Shown: piece after piece, positions 1-7,173 of the stretch
Layout: every line of letters begins with the position of its first letter
Position numbering within the stretch: the first letter of the stretch is position 1
DNA from: DATMNI01 sp035570275
Lineage (GTDB): Bacteria > Acidobacteriota > Terriglobia > Bryobacterales > Bryobacteraceae
Reading direction: 5' to 3'
Assembly: GCA_035570275.1 (NCBI GenBank)
Contig: DATMNI010000057.1
Coordinates: 1 to 8,285, forward strand
Length of the DNA: 8,285 nucleotides
Made by a program: the position numbers and the translations under genes
Notes under the pieces: model-generated
The model's database searches: none
What the model was told of the DNA's origin: nothing
What the model saw: only the letters and a program-made list of their open reading frames with translations

Positions 1-1151
1 TGCTCGAAAACAGCCAGGTGCCGATCCGCGTTCCGAGCCGGCTCGGAGACCAGCCTCTTTACGAAAACCTGACGGTCCAAGACACTCCGGTTCGCTTTGC
101 GACGGGGCGGGTTGTGGTGAATGGCCATCCATACACCATTCAGGTTGCGGCGCCCCTGAAGGAGTTTTACGAAGCCCTGGAACGATTCCGTCTCATCCTC
201 TGGTCTTCCGCGCCGCTGCTCCTGATCGGGGCTGGTTTGGGCGGGTATTTGATCAGCCGGCGTGCGTTGAAGCCGGTCGATCGGATCGCGGCCGCGGCCG
301 AATCGATCAGCATCATTAACCTGTCCGACAGGCTGGAGGTTCCGAGATCCGCCGACGAGCTCCAACGTCTATCTGAGACCCTGAATCGAATGTTGACCCG
401 GCTGGATACCTCAGTACAGAGAATGTCCCAACTCACGGCGGACGCCTCGCACGAGTTGCGTGCACCGGTTTCGTTGATTCGCACGACGGCTGAGCTGGCG
501 GTGCAGGGCGGCCGCACGAACATCGAATACCATGAGGATATGGCGCAAATTCTGGCCGAGGCGGAGCGCACCAGCCGTCTGATCGACAGTCTGCTTCTGC
601 TCGCCCGGGCCGATGCGGGCAAGGGCGGACTGCAGCATGAACTCACGGATGTCTCGATGAGCGTTCGGGAAGCGGTGGGACAAGGGCGCGGCCTGGCCGC
701 TGAGAAGCGGATTGACTTGACAGCCGATCTGATTTCGGAACCTATCGTGGTGCGCGGGGACGGCGAAGCCTTGCGCCGGCTGTTTTTCATTTTGATCGAC
801 AATGCTGTCAAATACACTCCGGAAGCGGGACGAGTCCAAGTAGGCGTGCGACCGCAAGAGGGGCTGGCCACGATCACGGTGACGGACTCTGGAATCGGCA
901 TTCCGGAATCCGATCGGCCGCACATCTTCGATCGCTTCTGGCGCGCGGACAAGGTGCGATCCAGGGGCATGGGTGGGGCTGGCTTAGGCCTCTCAATCGC
1001 CCGCTGGATCGTGGATCAGCACCACGGATCGATGGACGTTCAGAGCCAACCCGGTAAAGGCAGCACCTTTACGGTAAAGATTCCCTTCGCCGACGGAGGC
1101 GCCTGGGGCTCGCCCGTGGGAAGCGCTAAGGCTTCGCCACCTGCGCCCTGA
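1..1151 (+). CDS. Sensor histidine kinase with HAMP domain, 5'-truncated by the window
   Basis: This is the C-terminal part of a membrane two-component sensor kinase. The frame is open to the window edge (codons from base 3), so the GTG at 18 is only an internal codon and the true start is upstream. Residue numbers count from that GTG. A stretch of periplasmic domain (about 1-55) is followed by a membrane segment (about 58-80) and a HAMP linker (about 80-135). The dimerisation/phosphoacceptor box ASHELRAP has His145. The HATPase domain shows an N box with Asn262 (DNAVKYTP), a G1 box at 290-295 (DSGIGI), an F box (FDRFWRAD) and a G2 box (GLGLSIA). The order matches the EnvZ/CusS-like kinases with one visible helix here and probably a second one upstream. 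An 18-residue tail rich in Gly, Ala, Ser and Pro follows the usual end of the catalytic domain. The partner response regulator is not in the window; in this family it usually lies just upstream. The signal is unknown. Confidence 0.95.
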   Translation, partial: LENSQVPIRVPSRLGDQPLYENLTVQDTPVRFATGRVVVNGHPYTIQVAAPLKEFYEALERFRLILWSSAPLLLIGAGLGGYLISRRALKPVDRIAAAAESISIINLSDRLEVPRSADELQRLSETLNRMLTRLDTSVQRMSQLTADASHELRAPVSLIRTTAELAVQGGRTNIEYHEDMAQILAEAERTSRLIDSLLLLARADAGKGGLQHELTDVSMSVREAVGQGRGLAAEKRIDLTADLISEPIVVRGDGEALRRLFFILIDNAVKYTPEAGRVQVGVRPQEGLATITVTDSGIGIPESDRPHIFDRFWRADKVRSRGMGGAGLGLSIARWIVDQHHGSMDVQSQPGKGSTFTVKIPFADGGAWGSPVGSAKASPPAP

Positions 1152-1180
1152 TCTTCCTCACCGACCTGCACGATCGCGCG

Positions 1181-1199
1181 CTGGCAGGCGTCCTGCCGG
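1181..1199 (+). terminator. GC-rich hairpin 30 bases after the kinase stop
   Basis: The arms CTGGCAGG and CCTGCCGG flank a three-base loop (CGT); seven pairs are Watson-Crick and one is a G-T wobble. Its place just behind the kinase stop fits a transcription end. There is no clear T run after it, so it is at best a weak or factor-assisted terminator, and it may be chance in GC-rich DNA. Confidence 0.25.
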
Positions 1200-1217
1200 C
1201 GGCCAATTCTTCCGCTG

Positions 1218-1380
1218 TCAAGTAATCAAAACAGCGGCCGAAGCCGCGCCGCGAACATGGGCGAGCCCAGTCGCCGCAATCAACGAATCGGCGTCCGGGA
1301 TTGTCTTCCTGCTCGCTCCTGCGCCACAGCGACGCCCAGTGGGCGGCCACTTCGCGATCCACGTAAAGAACGCGACCCTT
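1218..1380 (-). pseudogene. Degraded VapC-like PIN-domain toxin, C-terminal fragment with frameshift
   Basis: The minus strand holds two pieces in adjacent frames that together read like the C-terminal half of a VapC PIN-domain ribonuclease. The first piece (about 1380-1305) reads VLYVDREVAAHWASLWRRSE and resembles the helix that precedes the catalytic core end. The second (1301-1257) reads IPDADSLIAATGLAH, which is the well-known PIN stretch of the form D-x-(L/M)-IAAT-A-L-x-H carrying a conserved acidic residue. Joining them needs a single-base shift near 1302-1305. The N-terminal half, including the first catalytic Asp, is absent: that space is now the promoter and start of the soxC-like gene. 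The last piece ends at a stop (1218-1220) before the usual LVTRN-x-x-DF segment is recognisable. No VapB antitoxin is seen. It is therefore read as a dead toxin-antitoxin remnant. The family call rests on motif recognition only. Confidence 0.55.
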
Positions 1381-1388
1381 TCCGCCAA

Positions 1389-1417
1389 CTGACTTCCGCC
1401 TCCTTGTTTAGTACAAT
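1389..1417 (+). promoter_or_regulatory. Sigma70-type promoter for the soxC-like operon
   Basis: A -35 like box CTGACT (1389-1394) and a -10 like box TACAAT (1412-1417) are separated by exactly 17 bases. They match the TTGACA/TATAAT consensus at four and five positions. Transcription would begin near 1424, leaving a leader of about 20 bases with a strong Shine-Dalgarno site GGAGGGG (1431-1437) six bases before the ATG at 1444. No operator-like palindrome was noticed here. Confidence 0.55.
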
Positions 1418-1443
1418 CGACCTGATTCCCGGAGGGGGAAAAC

Positions 1444-2655
1444 ATGAGCGACGAGTTCGTAATGGGGCGGCGGCGATGGCTCGGGTTGACCGCCGCAGTG
1501 GGCGCGGGTCTGGCGGGGTGCAAGCACGAAGCGCCGGTGGCGGAGGCGGAACCCAGCCAGTTGGGCAAGCCGGTCAGCGCGTATGGGGAACGCTCGGCCT
1601 TCGAGACTGTCAAGCGCACGCTGCCGGAAACGCCCACGCCCGAGGTGGCGTCCAGCCGGACACCGCTCCAGGATTCGTGCGGAATCCTGACGCCGTCCTC
1701 CTTGCACTTCGAACGGCATCACGCCGGGGTGCCGAAGATCGATCCGGCGCAGCATCGGTTGATGATCCACGGGCTGGTGGACCGGCCGCTGATTTTCAGC
1801 GTCGAAGAATTGAAGCGGCTGCCTTCGGTTTCGCGCATCTATTTCCTGGAGTGCTCCGGTAACAGCGGCAGCGAATGGGGGCAGAAGACCGGCGGCACCG
1901 CGCAGGCGAGCCACGGTCTGGCCAGTTGCAGCGAATGGACGGGCGTGCCGCTTTCGCTGCTGCTGGCCGAGGCGGGTGTACAGAAAGCGGCGAAGTGGCT
2001 GATCGCCGAAGGGGCCGACGCCTGCAAGATGCAGCGCAGCCTGCCGACGGAGAAAGCCATCAAAGATACCCTGGTGGCCTGGGGCCAGAACGGGGAAGCG
2101 TTGAGGCCCGAACAGGGTTATCCGCTGCGCCTGGTGGTTCCCGGCTGGGAAGGGAACATCAACGTGAAGTGGCTGCGGCGTTTGAAGGCCGTGCCGGAGC
2201 CGTACATGGTGCGCGATGAGACGTCGCATTACACGGACCTGATGCCGGACGGCACGGCGCGCGTCTTCACGTTTGACATGGAGGCCAAGTCGCTGATCAC
2301 GTTTCCCTCCGGCGGGCACAAGCTCAAGAGCCCTGGGCTTTACCAGATCACCGGCCTGGCATGGTCGGGCCACGGGCGCATTGACCGCGTGGAGGTCTCG
2401 ATGGATGGCGGCGCCACGTGGCGCGAGAGCAAGCTGCAGGAGCCGCGCCTGCCGATGGCCTTCACGCGCTTCGACGTGGGCTGGAGTTGGGACGGCAAGG
2501 AGGCCGTATTGCAGTCGCGGTGCACAGACGATACCGGGTACGTGCAGCCGGCCAAGGACGTGCTGGTGGGGGTGCGCGGGCTGAATTCGCAATATCACTA
2601 CAACGCCGTCAAGTCCTGGAAAGTGACGTTGGGCGGGAGCGTGACCAATGTGTAG
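1444..2655 (+). CDS. soxC: SoxC-type molybdenum sulfite/sulfane dehydrogenase, Tat lipoprotein
   Basis: The 403-residue product belongs to the sulfite oxidase family of molybdopterin enzymes, which take oxidised sulfur compounds towards sulfate and pass electrons to a cytochrome c. The N-terminus has a twin-arginine motif (RRRWL, 9-13), a hydrophobic stretch and a lipobox LAGC with Cys26, so it is probably exported folded and anchored as a lipoprotein. F-E-R-H-H (89-93) matches the active-site FxRxH of sulfite oxidases. ECSGNSG carries the Mo-ligand Cys137. The blocks HGLASCSEWTGVPL, NGEALRPEQGYPLRL, PGWEGNINVKWLRR and ETSHYTDLMPDG, and the ending YHYNAVKSWKV, are of SoxC type rather than plant or animal type. 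The C-terminal third (about 270-400) is the Mo-co dimerisation domain. The start is fixed by the Shine-Dalgarno site six bases upstream and the Tat motif. It overlaps the cytochrome gene by 8 bases. Whether the substrate is sulfite or SoxY-bound sulfane sulfur cannot be told here, and no soxXYZAB genes are in view. Confidence 0.9.
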   Translation: MSDEFVMGRRRWLGLTAAVGAGLAGCKHEAPVAEAEPSQLGKPVSAYGERSAFETVKRTLPETPTPEVASSRTPLQDSCGILTPSSLHFERHHAGVPKIDPAQHRLMIHGLVDRPLIFSVEELKRLPSVSRIYFLECSGNSGSEWGQKTGGTAQASHGLASCSEWTGVPLSLLLAEAGVQKAAKWLIAEGADACKMQRSLPTEKAIKDTLVAWGQNGEALRPEQGYPLRLVVPGWEGNINVKWLRRLKAVPEPYMVRDETSHYTDLMPDGTARVFTFDMEAKSLITFPSGGHKLKSPGLYQITGLAWSGHGRIDRVEVSMDGGATWRESKLQEPRLPMAFTRFDVGWSWDGKEAVLQSRCTDDTGYVQPAKDVLVGVRGLNSQYHYNAVKSWKVTLGGSVTNV

Positions 2656-3238
2656 GTGCGGGAAGCGCGCACGACGGCTGGGCTTGGTGCTGGTGGCGCT
2701 GCTTGGGCTGGTTGCGGCGTTTGGGTTGGTTGCAACGGGCGGGCTGTGGGCGCAATCGCCGAAATACGGGCTGGGCCGCGCACCATCGCCGGAAGAGATC
2801 CGGCAGTGGGACAGCTCCGTGGCTCCCGATGGCGCCGGCTTGCCGGAAGGCAGCGGCACCGCGGCGCAGGGCCGGGAAGTCTACACAAATCGTTGTTCCA
2901 AATGCCACGGCGCCCAAGGCCAGGGCGGGGACAGTGTCGCATTGGCCGGCGGTCAGGGCACGCTGCAGAGTGCCAAGCCGGTGCGGACCGTCGGCAGCTA
3001 TTGGCCGCATGCCACCACACTTTGGGACTACCTGAACCGCGCCATGCCGTTCAAGAACCCCGGCGTGCTGAGCCGCGACCAGGTTTACGCGGTGACGGCC
3101 TACGTGCTGTTTCTGAACGGCATCGTGGCGGAGAATGCGGTGATGGACGCGAAGAGCCTGCCCAAGGTACAGATGCCGAATCGCAACGGGTTTGTGGCCG
3201 ATCCGCGGCCCGATGTCGGTAAGCGGCCTATGCGGTGA
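2648..3238 (+). CDS. Single-haem cytochrome c, SoxD-like electron acceptor of the SoxC homologue
   Basis: This 196-residue exported c-type cytochrome likely takes electrons from the molybdenum subunit encoded just before it. A basic N-terminus and a hydrophobic stretch (about 11-33) end in LWA-QS, a plausible signal peptidase site after residue 35; an uncleaved anchor is also possible. The haem attachment motif is CSKCH (Cys83, Cys86, His87). Met133 in RAMPFKNPG is the likely sixth haem ligand. The segment VYAVTAYVLFLNGI is the C-terminal helix typical of class I cytochromes beside SoxC, and the tail LPKVQMPNRNGF is also SoxD-like. Only one CxxCH is present, whereas the Paracoccus SoxD has two haem domains. 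The ATG at 2648 lies inside the soxC end (8-base overlap), so the two are probably translationally coupled. The N-terminal extra cysteines (Cys2, Cys4) have no clear role. Confidence 0.9.
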   Translation: MCRCGKRARRLGLVLVALLGLVAAFGLVATGGLWAQSPKYGLGRAPSPEEIRQWDSSVAPDGAGLPEGSGTAAQGREVYTNRCSKCHGAQGQGGDSVALAGGQGTLQSAKPVRTVGSYWPHATTLWDYLNRAMPFKNPGVLSRDQVYAVTAYVLFLNGIVAENAVMDAKSLPKVQMPNRNGFVADPRPDVGKRPMR

Positions 3239-3385
3239 GGGGCGATGGCGGCGTCCACAGCCGATCCGCCGCGGGCGAGGATTTGCGTGCCGGTTTGGGA
3301 GGCTGCAACCTGGCTGGTGGCGGCGAGGCCCTTGCTGGCTGATCACCTTGGACCGGCAGCGTCTCTGCCAGGAGTTTCGCGCACG

Positions 3386-4066
3386 TTAACGCTGCCTGGT
3401 CACGCCAAGGTTGGCGAAATAGCCGCCAGAGCCCTCGCCCACCCAGAGGCCAAGAGATCCGTGGGCGCGGTCGCTCAATTCTTTGACAACGAGGCAGGGC
3501 GCGCTTCCGCCGTTCACGAAGACGGTCACCTTTGGCCGCTCGACCACCACACGGACGTGAAACCATTCATCGCCGTCGGGCTCGGGAATCACGGGCTTTT
3601 CGTATTCGCCCGGATGCTCGGACCGGAGCGTTTGCCAGGGCCATCGCGGGTGAGAGGCGTATTGCACGGCGTGGCTGTGGCGCTCCGGGTCGGCCGCGCG
3701 AAAGTTGAACGGCCTGAAGTACACCGCGTCGTGCGTCTGCGCATCGGCCACGCGGAACGCGATGCCGACAAAGCTCCCTTGAATGGGCTGGCTGCGTCCC
3801 AGCATGTCGATTTCGATGACTCCATTGGCAAAGTCATACCCGTCAAGCCACACGACGCCCATACCGGCGCCTTCGCTGAGCTTCAACGCGCGCTTTCCCT
3901 TGACATCGACAACCGAGGCCGTGCGGCCGGTAATCTTCCATCGCGGGTCTTTCCCGATGGCAGTCAAGTCCAGATTCTCTGGTGACTGTGCGCCCGCCGG
4001 CGTCGCCATGCAGGCAAGCATGACGATCAGGCACAGTCTGGCATTGGTTGTCTTCAGGATTCGCAT
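3386..4066 (-). CDS. Exported LamG/DUF1080-like concanavalin-fold protein
   Basis: The 226-residue product has a clear Sec signal peptide (hydrophobic core about 10-22, cleavage after PAGA at residue 26), giving a mature protein of about 200 residues. The pattern of alternating strands with blocks such as NGVIEIDMLG, GSFVGIAFRV, DAVYFRPFNF, EWFHVRVVV, KVTVFVNG and GSLGLWVGEGSGGYFANL is that of the concanavalin A-like LamG/DUF1080 group, often labelled 'family 16 glycoside hydrolase' or '3-keto-disaccharide hydrolase-like' in databases. No glycosidase catalytic motif (ExDxxE) is visible, so a sugar-binding or other role is as likely as hydrolysis. The start has AGGGAG about nine bases upstream. 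The gene lies 39 bases behind the ADOP permease on the same strand with no hairpin between them, so it may be the last gene of the padR-ADOP transcript. The opposite strand also has a long open frame, judged a shadow because this strand alone has a signal peptide and family motifs. Confidence 0.85.
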   Translation of the reverse strand: MRILKTTNARLCLIVMLACMATPAGAQSPENLDLTAIGKDPRWKITGRTASVVDVKGKRALKLSEGAGMGVVWLDGYDFANGVIEIDMLGRSQPIQGSFVGIAFRVADAQTHDAVYFRPFNFRAADPERHSHAVQYASHPRWPWQTLRSEHPGEYEKPVIPEPDGDEWFHVRVVVERPKVTVFVNGGSAPCLVVKELSDRAHGSLGLWVGEGSGGYFANLGVTRQR

Positions 4067-4105
4067 GGTGGCTGCTCCCTAACTAAACGTGCCCAGATTT
4101 TGTTC

Positions 4106-6766
4106 CTATTCATAACGCAGTGTTACCGCCGGGTCCGCCCGCATCGCCCGCCGGGCAGGCAGCCAACTGGCCAGCAGCGCCGCCGCCATTAGCGCGCATA
4201 CCATCACCGCAATCGTCAGGGGGTCGAATGCGCGGACTTCGAACAACTGGCTCTCGATGAGGCGCCCGAACAGTCCCGCTGCCGCGATTCCGATCGCTAC
4301 TCCTGCTGCCGCGAGGCGCAGCCCCTGTCCGACCACCAGCCGCAGCAGCGCGCCCCTCTCGGCGCCGAGGGCGATGCGGATACCAATCTCCCGCGTGCGC
4401 TCGGTGACCGCGAAGGTGAGGACTCCGTAAAGGCCGAGCGCGGCCAGCAACAGGGCCGCGGCCGCAAAGAGGCCCAGCAGCCGCATCGCAAACCGCCTGG
4501 GAGCCAATGAATTCGCCAGCAGAGCTTCCATCGGCTTGATGTCGTACAACGGCAGCTTCGGATCCGCGGCCCGCACCGCATCCCGGATGGCAGCCGCGGC
4601 GGCCGATCGATCACCCGAGGTCTTGACCAGAATGGATCCCATTGCCGTCGGACGCTGGTATAGGCTGGCGTAAAAGACCCCGCGGCCGGTGTCGCCGGCC
4701 AGGTCCGATTGCATCACGTGATCTACCGTTCCGACGATCGTATACCATCCCTCTCCCGACATTGGCTGAATGCGCTTGCCCAGCGGATCTTCATCAGGCC
4801 AGTACTGGCGCGCCAGCGTTTCGTCAATCACTAGCACCGGCTCCGTGTCTGCGCGATCCAAATCGCCAAAGAAACGGCCGCGCTCCAGCCGGATCCGCAG
4901 CGTCCGCAGATAATCCGGAGTCACCCAACGGCGCTCTCCCTGCGGCACTGCCTCACCGGCTGGCAGGCTCCGTCCTTCGATCCTGAATGCCGCGCCTTCG
5001 AGATCGTTGCTGAACGGGATCGGCCATCCAATCGATGCCGCAGTCACGCCCTTCGCGCCTTGCAGATGGTCGAGCACGTTCCGCGCGAACGCGGCCTGTT
5101 TCACGGGATTCGCGGATGCCGGCGGCAGCGAATATGCGGCGGTCACGACGCCGCGCGGGTCAAAACCGGGGTTGACCGTCTGTAACCGCGCGAAGCTCCG
5201 CAGGAACAACCCCGCCGCGACCAGCAGCACTAGCGCCAAGGCGGCCTCGGCCACCACCAGCCCGGACCGCAGACCTTGCCGCGCGCCGGATACCCCCCGG
5301 CCGCCGCGTTTCAGGGCGTGATACGGGTCCACACGCGAGCTCTGCCAAGCTGGCGCCAATCCGAAAAACAGGCCCGCCGCCAAAGTAGTTATTGTGGCGA
5401 ACAGCAGTACGAACACATCCAGACGAGCTGCCAGACCAGACACCGCGCTCTCCGGAGCCAGCCGTAACAGCAGCTTCATGCTACCCCGCGCCAGGAGCAC
5501 TCCCGCGACGCCGCCGGCCAGCGCCAGCACGAGGCTTTCCGAGAGGATTTGCCGCAGTAAGCGTCCGCGCCCGGCGCCCAGCGCGGCCCTCACGGCCAAC
5601 TCCCGAGTGCGGGCCGACGTTCGCGCCAGCATCAGACCCGCAATATTCGCGCATGCAATCAACAGCACCAGGCCCACCGCTCCCAATAGGATCAGCATCG
5701 GCGTTTTGGTATTCCCAGCATTCGAATCGGCGAAACGGGACGCCCGCATGCCCCATCCCCAGTTCTTGACAAGCCCGCGCAGATTGGACGGCGCTGCCGC
5801 TGCGACGCGCTCCGCATTCCATTTGAGCCACGCTTCGGCCTGGGCGAACGAGACCTCGGGCTGCGTCCGAAACATAACGGACAGGCTCCCGTTAAACCAG
5901 TTCTGTGACGCGAAGGCCTGCGGCGGCAGGGCCAGCGGTACCCAGACATCCACCGCGCGGGGCTGGTGAAAGTCGCGGCCCATGACGCCGATCATCTCGT
6001 AGGGCTGCTGGTTGAGCTCAATGGTTCGTCCCACGACACCGGGATCGCCGCCAAACAGCCGCAGCCAGGCGTCATAAGCCAACACTACTACCCGATTGGC
6101 GTTGGGTTGATCCTCGTCAGCGGTGAAAACACGCCCGAGGGACGGCCGCGCGCCAAACACGTCGAACCATTCGGCCGACACCGCCGCTCCCGGCAGCCGT
6201 ACCGGAACAGATCGATCCGCGTAGTTGATGCTGAGCAGGCGCGCTGCGCCGGCATGCTCAAAAATCTGTTTATTTGCGCGTGCATCGGCCAGGGCGGGCG
6301 GCGAGGCCAGTTCGAAGTCCAGGTTCAGCTTGGCATACTTCGTCCGCACCACCGCGATCCGTTGCGGTTCGGAAACGCCAGGCGGGTGCAAGAGAATCTG
6401 GTTCACCAGGCTGAAAACCGCAGTGTTCCCGCCGATGCCAAGCGCCATGATCAGAACGGTGAGGGTGGTAAAGCCCGGGCTCCTGTGGAGGCTGCGGCCG
6501 GCGTACTGAAGATCGCGCCACAGGTCATCGATACGGTTCACGCGTCGCATATCGCGGCATTCCTCCTTCCGTTGCTGCAGTCCATCCATCGCGCGCAGCG
6601 CCGCCAAACGAGCTTCTGCCGGGGAGAGACCTCTGGCGATTTCCAGCTCGATGCGTTGATCCATGTGAAATTGGAACTCCGCTTCGAGCTCCCGTTCTAC
6701 GCGATCCCGTTGGAATAGCGTTCGGAGACGGAGGGTAACCCGACGCAGCCAACGCGCTTCCAGCAT
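4106..6766 (-). CDS. ADOP-family MacB/FtsX-like ABC permease
   Basis: The 886-residue protein is an 'Acidobacterial duplicated orphan permease': a fusion of two MacB/FtsX-type permease halves without its own ATPase. A cytoplasmic prefix domain (about 1-95, with ELEAEFQFHMDQRIE and LSPAEARLAALRAMDG) is typical of the family. Membrane segment 1 (about 101-125) is followed by the first periplasmic MacB core (about 126-354). The first FtsX half has helices near 356-382, 411-436 and 450-475, with the coupling segment ARTRELAVRAALGAGRGRLL. A second half starts with a helix at 511-533, then another periplasmic core, and ends with three helices and a second coupling segment (ERTREIGIRIALGAERGALL). 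By family knowledge such permeases act as mechanotransmission exporters or envelope machines with a separate ATPase; none is encoded here and the substrate is unknown. Its ATG lies 3 bases after the padR stop, with GAGG inside the padR end as ribosome site, so the two form an operon. Confidence 0.93.
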   Translation of the reverse strand: MLEARWLRRVTLRLRTLFQRDRVERELEAEFQFHMDQRIELEIARGLSPAEARLAALRAMDGLQQRKEECRDMRRVNRIDDLWRDLQYAGRSLHRSPGFTTLTVLIMALGIGGNTAVFSLVNQILLHPPGVSEPQRIAVVRTKYAKLNLDFELASPPALADARANKQIFEHAGAARLLSINYADRSVPVRLPGAAVSAEWFDVFGARPSLGRVFTADEDQPNANRVVVLAYDAWLRLFGGDPGVVGRTIELNQQPYEMIGVMGRDFHQPRAVDVWVPLALPPQAFASQNWFNGSLSVMFRTQPEVSFAQAEAWLKWNAERVAAAAPSNLRGLVKNWGWGMRASRFADSNAGNTKTPMLILLGAVGLVLLIACANIAGLMLARTSARTRELAVRAALGAGRGRLLRQILSESLVLALAGGVAGVLLARGSMKLLLRLAPESAVSGLAARLDVFVLLFATITTLAAGLFFGLAPAWQSSRVDPYHALKRGGRGVSGARQGLRSGLVVAEAALALVLLVAAGLFLRSFARLQTVNPGFDPRGVVTAAYSLPPASANPVKQAAFARNVLDHLQGAKGVTAASIGWPIPFSNDLEGAAFRIEGRSLPAGEAVPQGERRWVTPDYLRTLRIRLERGRFFGDLDRADTEPVLVIDETLARQYWPDEDPLGKRIQPMSGEGWYTIVGTVDHVMQSDLAGDTGRGVFYASLYQRPTAMGSILVKTSGDRSAAAAAIRDAVRAADPKLPLYDIKPMEALLANSLAPRRFAMRLLGLFAAAALLLAALGLYGVLTFAVTERTREIGIRIALGAERGALLRLVVGQGLRLAAAGVAIGIAAAGLFGRLIESQLFEVRAFDPLTIAVMVCALMAAALLASWLPARRAMRADPAVTLRYE

Positions 6767-6769
6767 AAT

Positions 6770-7105
6770 TTAAGCCTCGCTGAGCCGAACCACCTGAGAA
6801 ATCGCGCCAGAAAGCCGTTCCCAGTTGGCGGCCTCGCGCTCAAAGGCCCGGCGGCCCGGGCGTGTGAGCGAATAGAACTTGGCGCGCCGGCCGTTTTCGG
6901 TAACCTTCCACTCGGCTTTGATCCACCCTTCTTGTTCGAGCTTGTGGAGTGCGGGGTAAAGGGACCCATCACTGACCTGGAGGACTTCTCCCGAGACCTG
7001 TTTCAACCGTTGGCTGATTGCCCAGGCGTGCAGCGGTTCCAGCGCAACAATCTTCAGAAGAAGGAGGTCTAGCGTGCCCTGGACCAGATCGGCTGGTTTG
7101 CTCAT
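6770..7105 (-). CDS. PadR-family repressor of the first ADOP module
   Basis: The 111-residue protein is a PadR-type winged-helix regulator of the acidobacterial subgroup that accompanies ADOP permeases. The N-terminal helix reads LVQGTLDLLLLKIVALEP, then the HAWAISQRLKQ helix, the recognition helix GSLYPALHKLEQEGWI (about 47-62), the wing with NGRRAKFYSLT and a C-terminal dimerisation helix (FEREAANWERLSGAIS). PadR proteins of this short type usually repress their own operon and respond to a small ligand; the ligand is unknown. A strong Shine-Dalgarno site (GGAG within GAGGGAG) lies five to eight bases before the ATG. The stop is 3 bases from the ADOP start, so they are co-transcribed. It is about two-thirds identical (72 of 108 aligned residues by hand count) to the other PadR at 7377-7706, marking the two as recent paralogues. 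Confidence 0.95.
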   Translation of the reverse strand: MSKPADLVQGTLDLLLLKIVALEPLHAWAISQRLKQVSGEVLQVSDGSLYPALHKLEQEGWIKAEWKVTENGRRAKFYSLTRPGRRAFEREAANWERLSGAISQVVRLSEA

Positions 7106-7114
7106 GCGTTCTCC

Positions 7115-7127
7115 CTCGGTTACCGAG
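7115..7127. promoter_or_regulatory. Palindromic operator candidate at the start of the minus-strand padR
   Basis: CTCGGTTACCGAG is a perfect 6-base inverted repeat around one central base. It lies at the predicted transcription start (near 7126) and overlaps the Shine-Dalgarno region of the minus-strand padR. The 8-base word CCCTCGGT (7113-7120) is repeated at 7149-7156, 36 bases away, inside a second imperfect palindrome (TACC-CTC-GGTA, 7147-7157) between the -10 and -35 boxes. This spacing suits a dimeric repressor bound at two sites. Autoregulation is inferred from PadR family behaviour. Confidence 0.5.
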
Positions 7128-7132
7128 CTTAG

Positions 7133-7162
7133 AATATATCACAGGCTACCCTCGGTAAGCAA
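7133..7162 (-). promoter_or_regulatory. Promoter of the minus-strand padR-ADOP operon
   Basis: On the minus strand a -35 like TTGCTT (7162-7157) and a -10 like TATATT (7138-7133) are 18 bases apart. Transcription would start near 7126, about 20 bases before the padR ATG. The region between the boxes contains the second copy of the CCCTCGGT word, consistent with repression. Confidence 0.5.
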
Positions 7163-7173
7163 GGGGAATCTCC

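Noticed and set aside
18..20. GTG as the start of the histidine kinase
   Set aside because: The frame stays open to the window edge and the first membrane helix expected of such kinases is missing, so the gene must start upstream.
167..970. Long minus-strand frame inside the histidine kinase gene
   Set aside because: Ser/Arg-rich shadow without domain; the plus strand has all kinase boxes.
1408..2859. 483-codon minus-strand open frame opposite the soxC-like gene and the cytochrome start
   Set aside because: The translation is Arg/His/Pro/Ala-rich without any domain, a typical mirror of a high-GC gene; the plus strand encodes clear SoxC motifs.
3354..3368. GGCAG-CGTCT-CTGCC hairpin between the convergent cytochrome and LamG-like genes
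   Set aside because: Only five pairs and no T run on either side; too weak to call a bidirectional terminator.
3245..3985. 246-codon plus-strand open frame opposite the LamG/DUF1080-like gene
   Set aside because: It has no recognisable domain and lies antisense to a gene with a signal peptide, ribosome site and family motifs; long antisense frames are common in GC-rich DNA.
5966..6718. 250-codon plus-strand open frame inside the first ADOP gene
   Set aside because: It is antisense to a continuous, well-conserved permease sequence and shows no family features.
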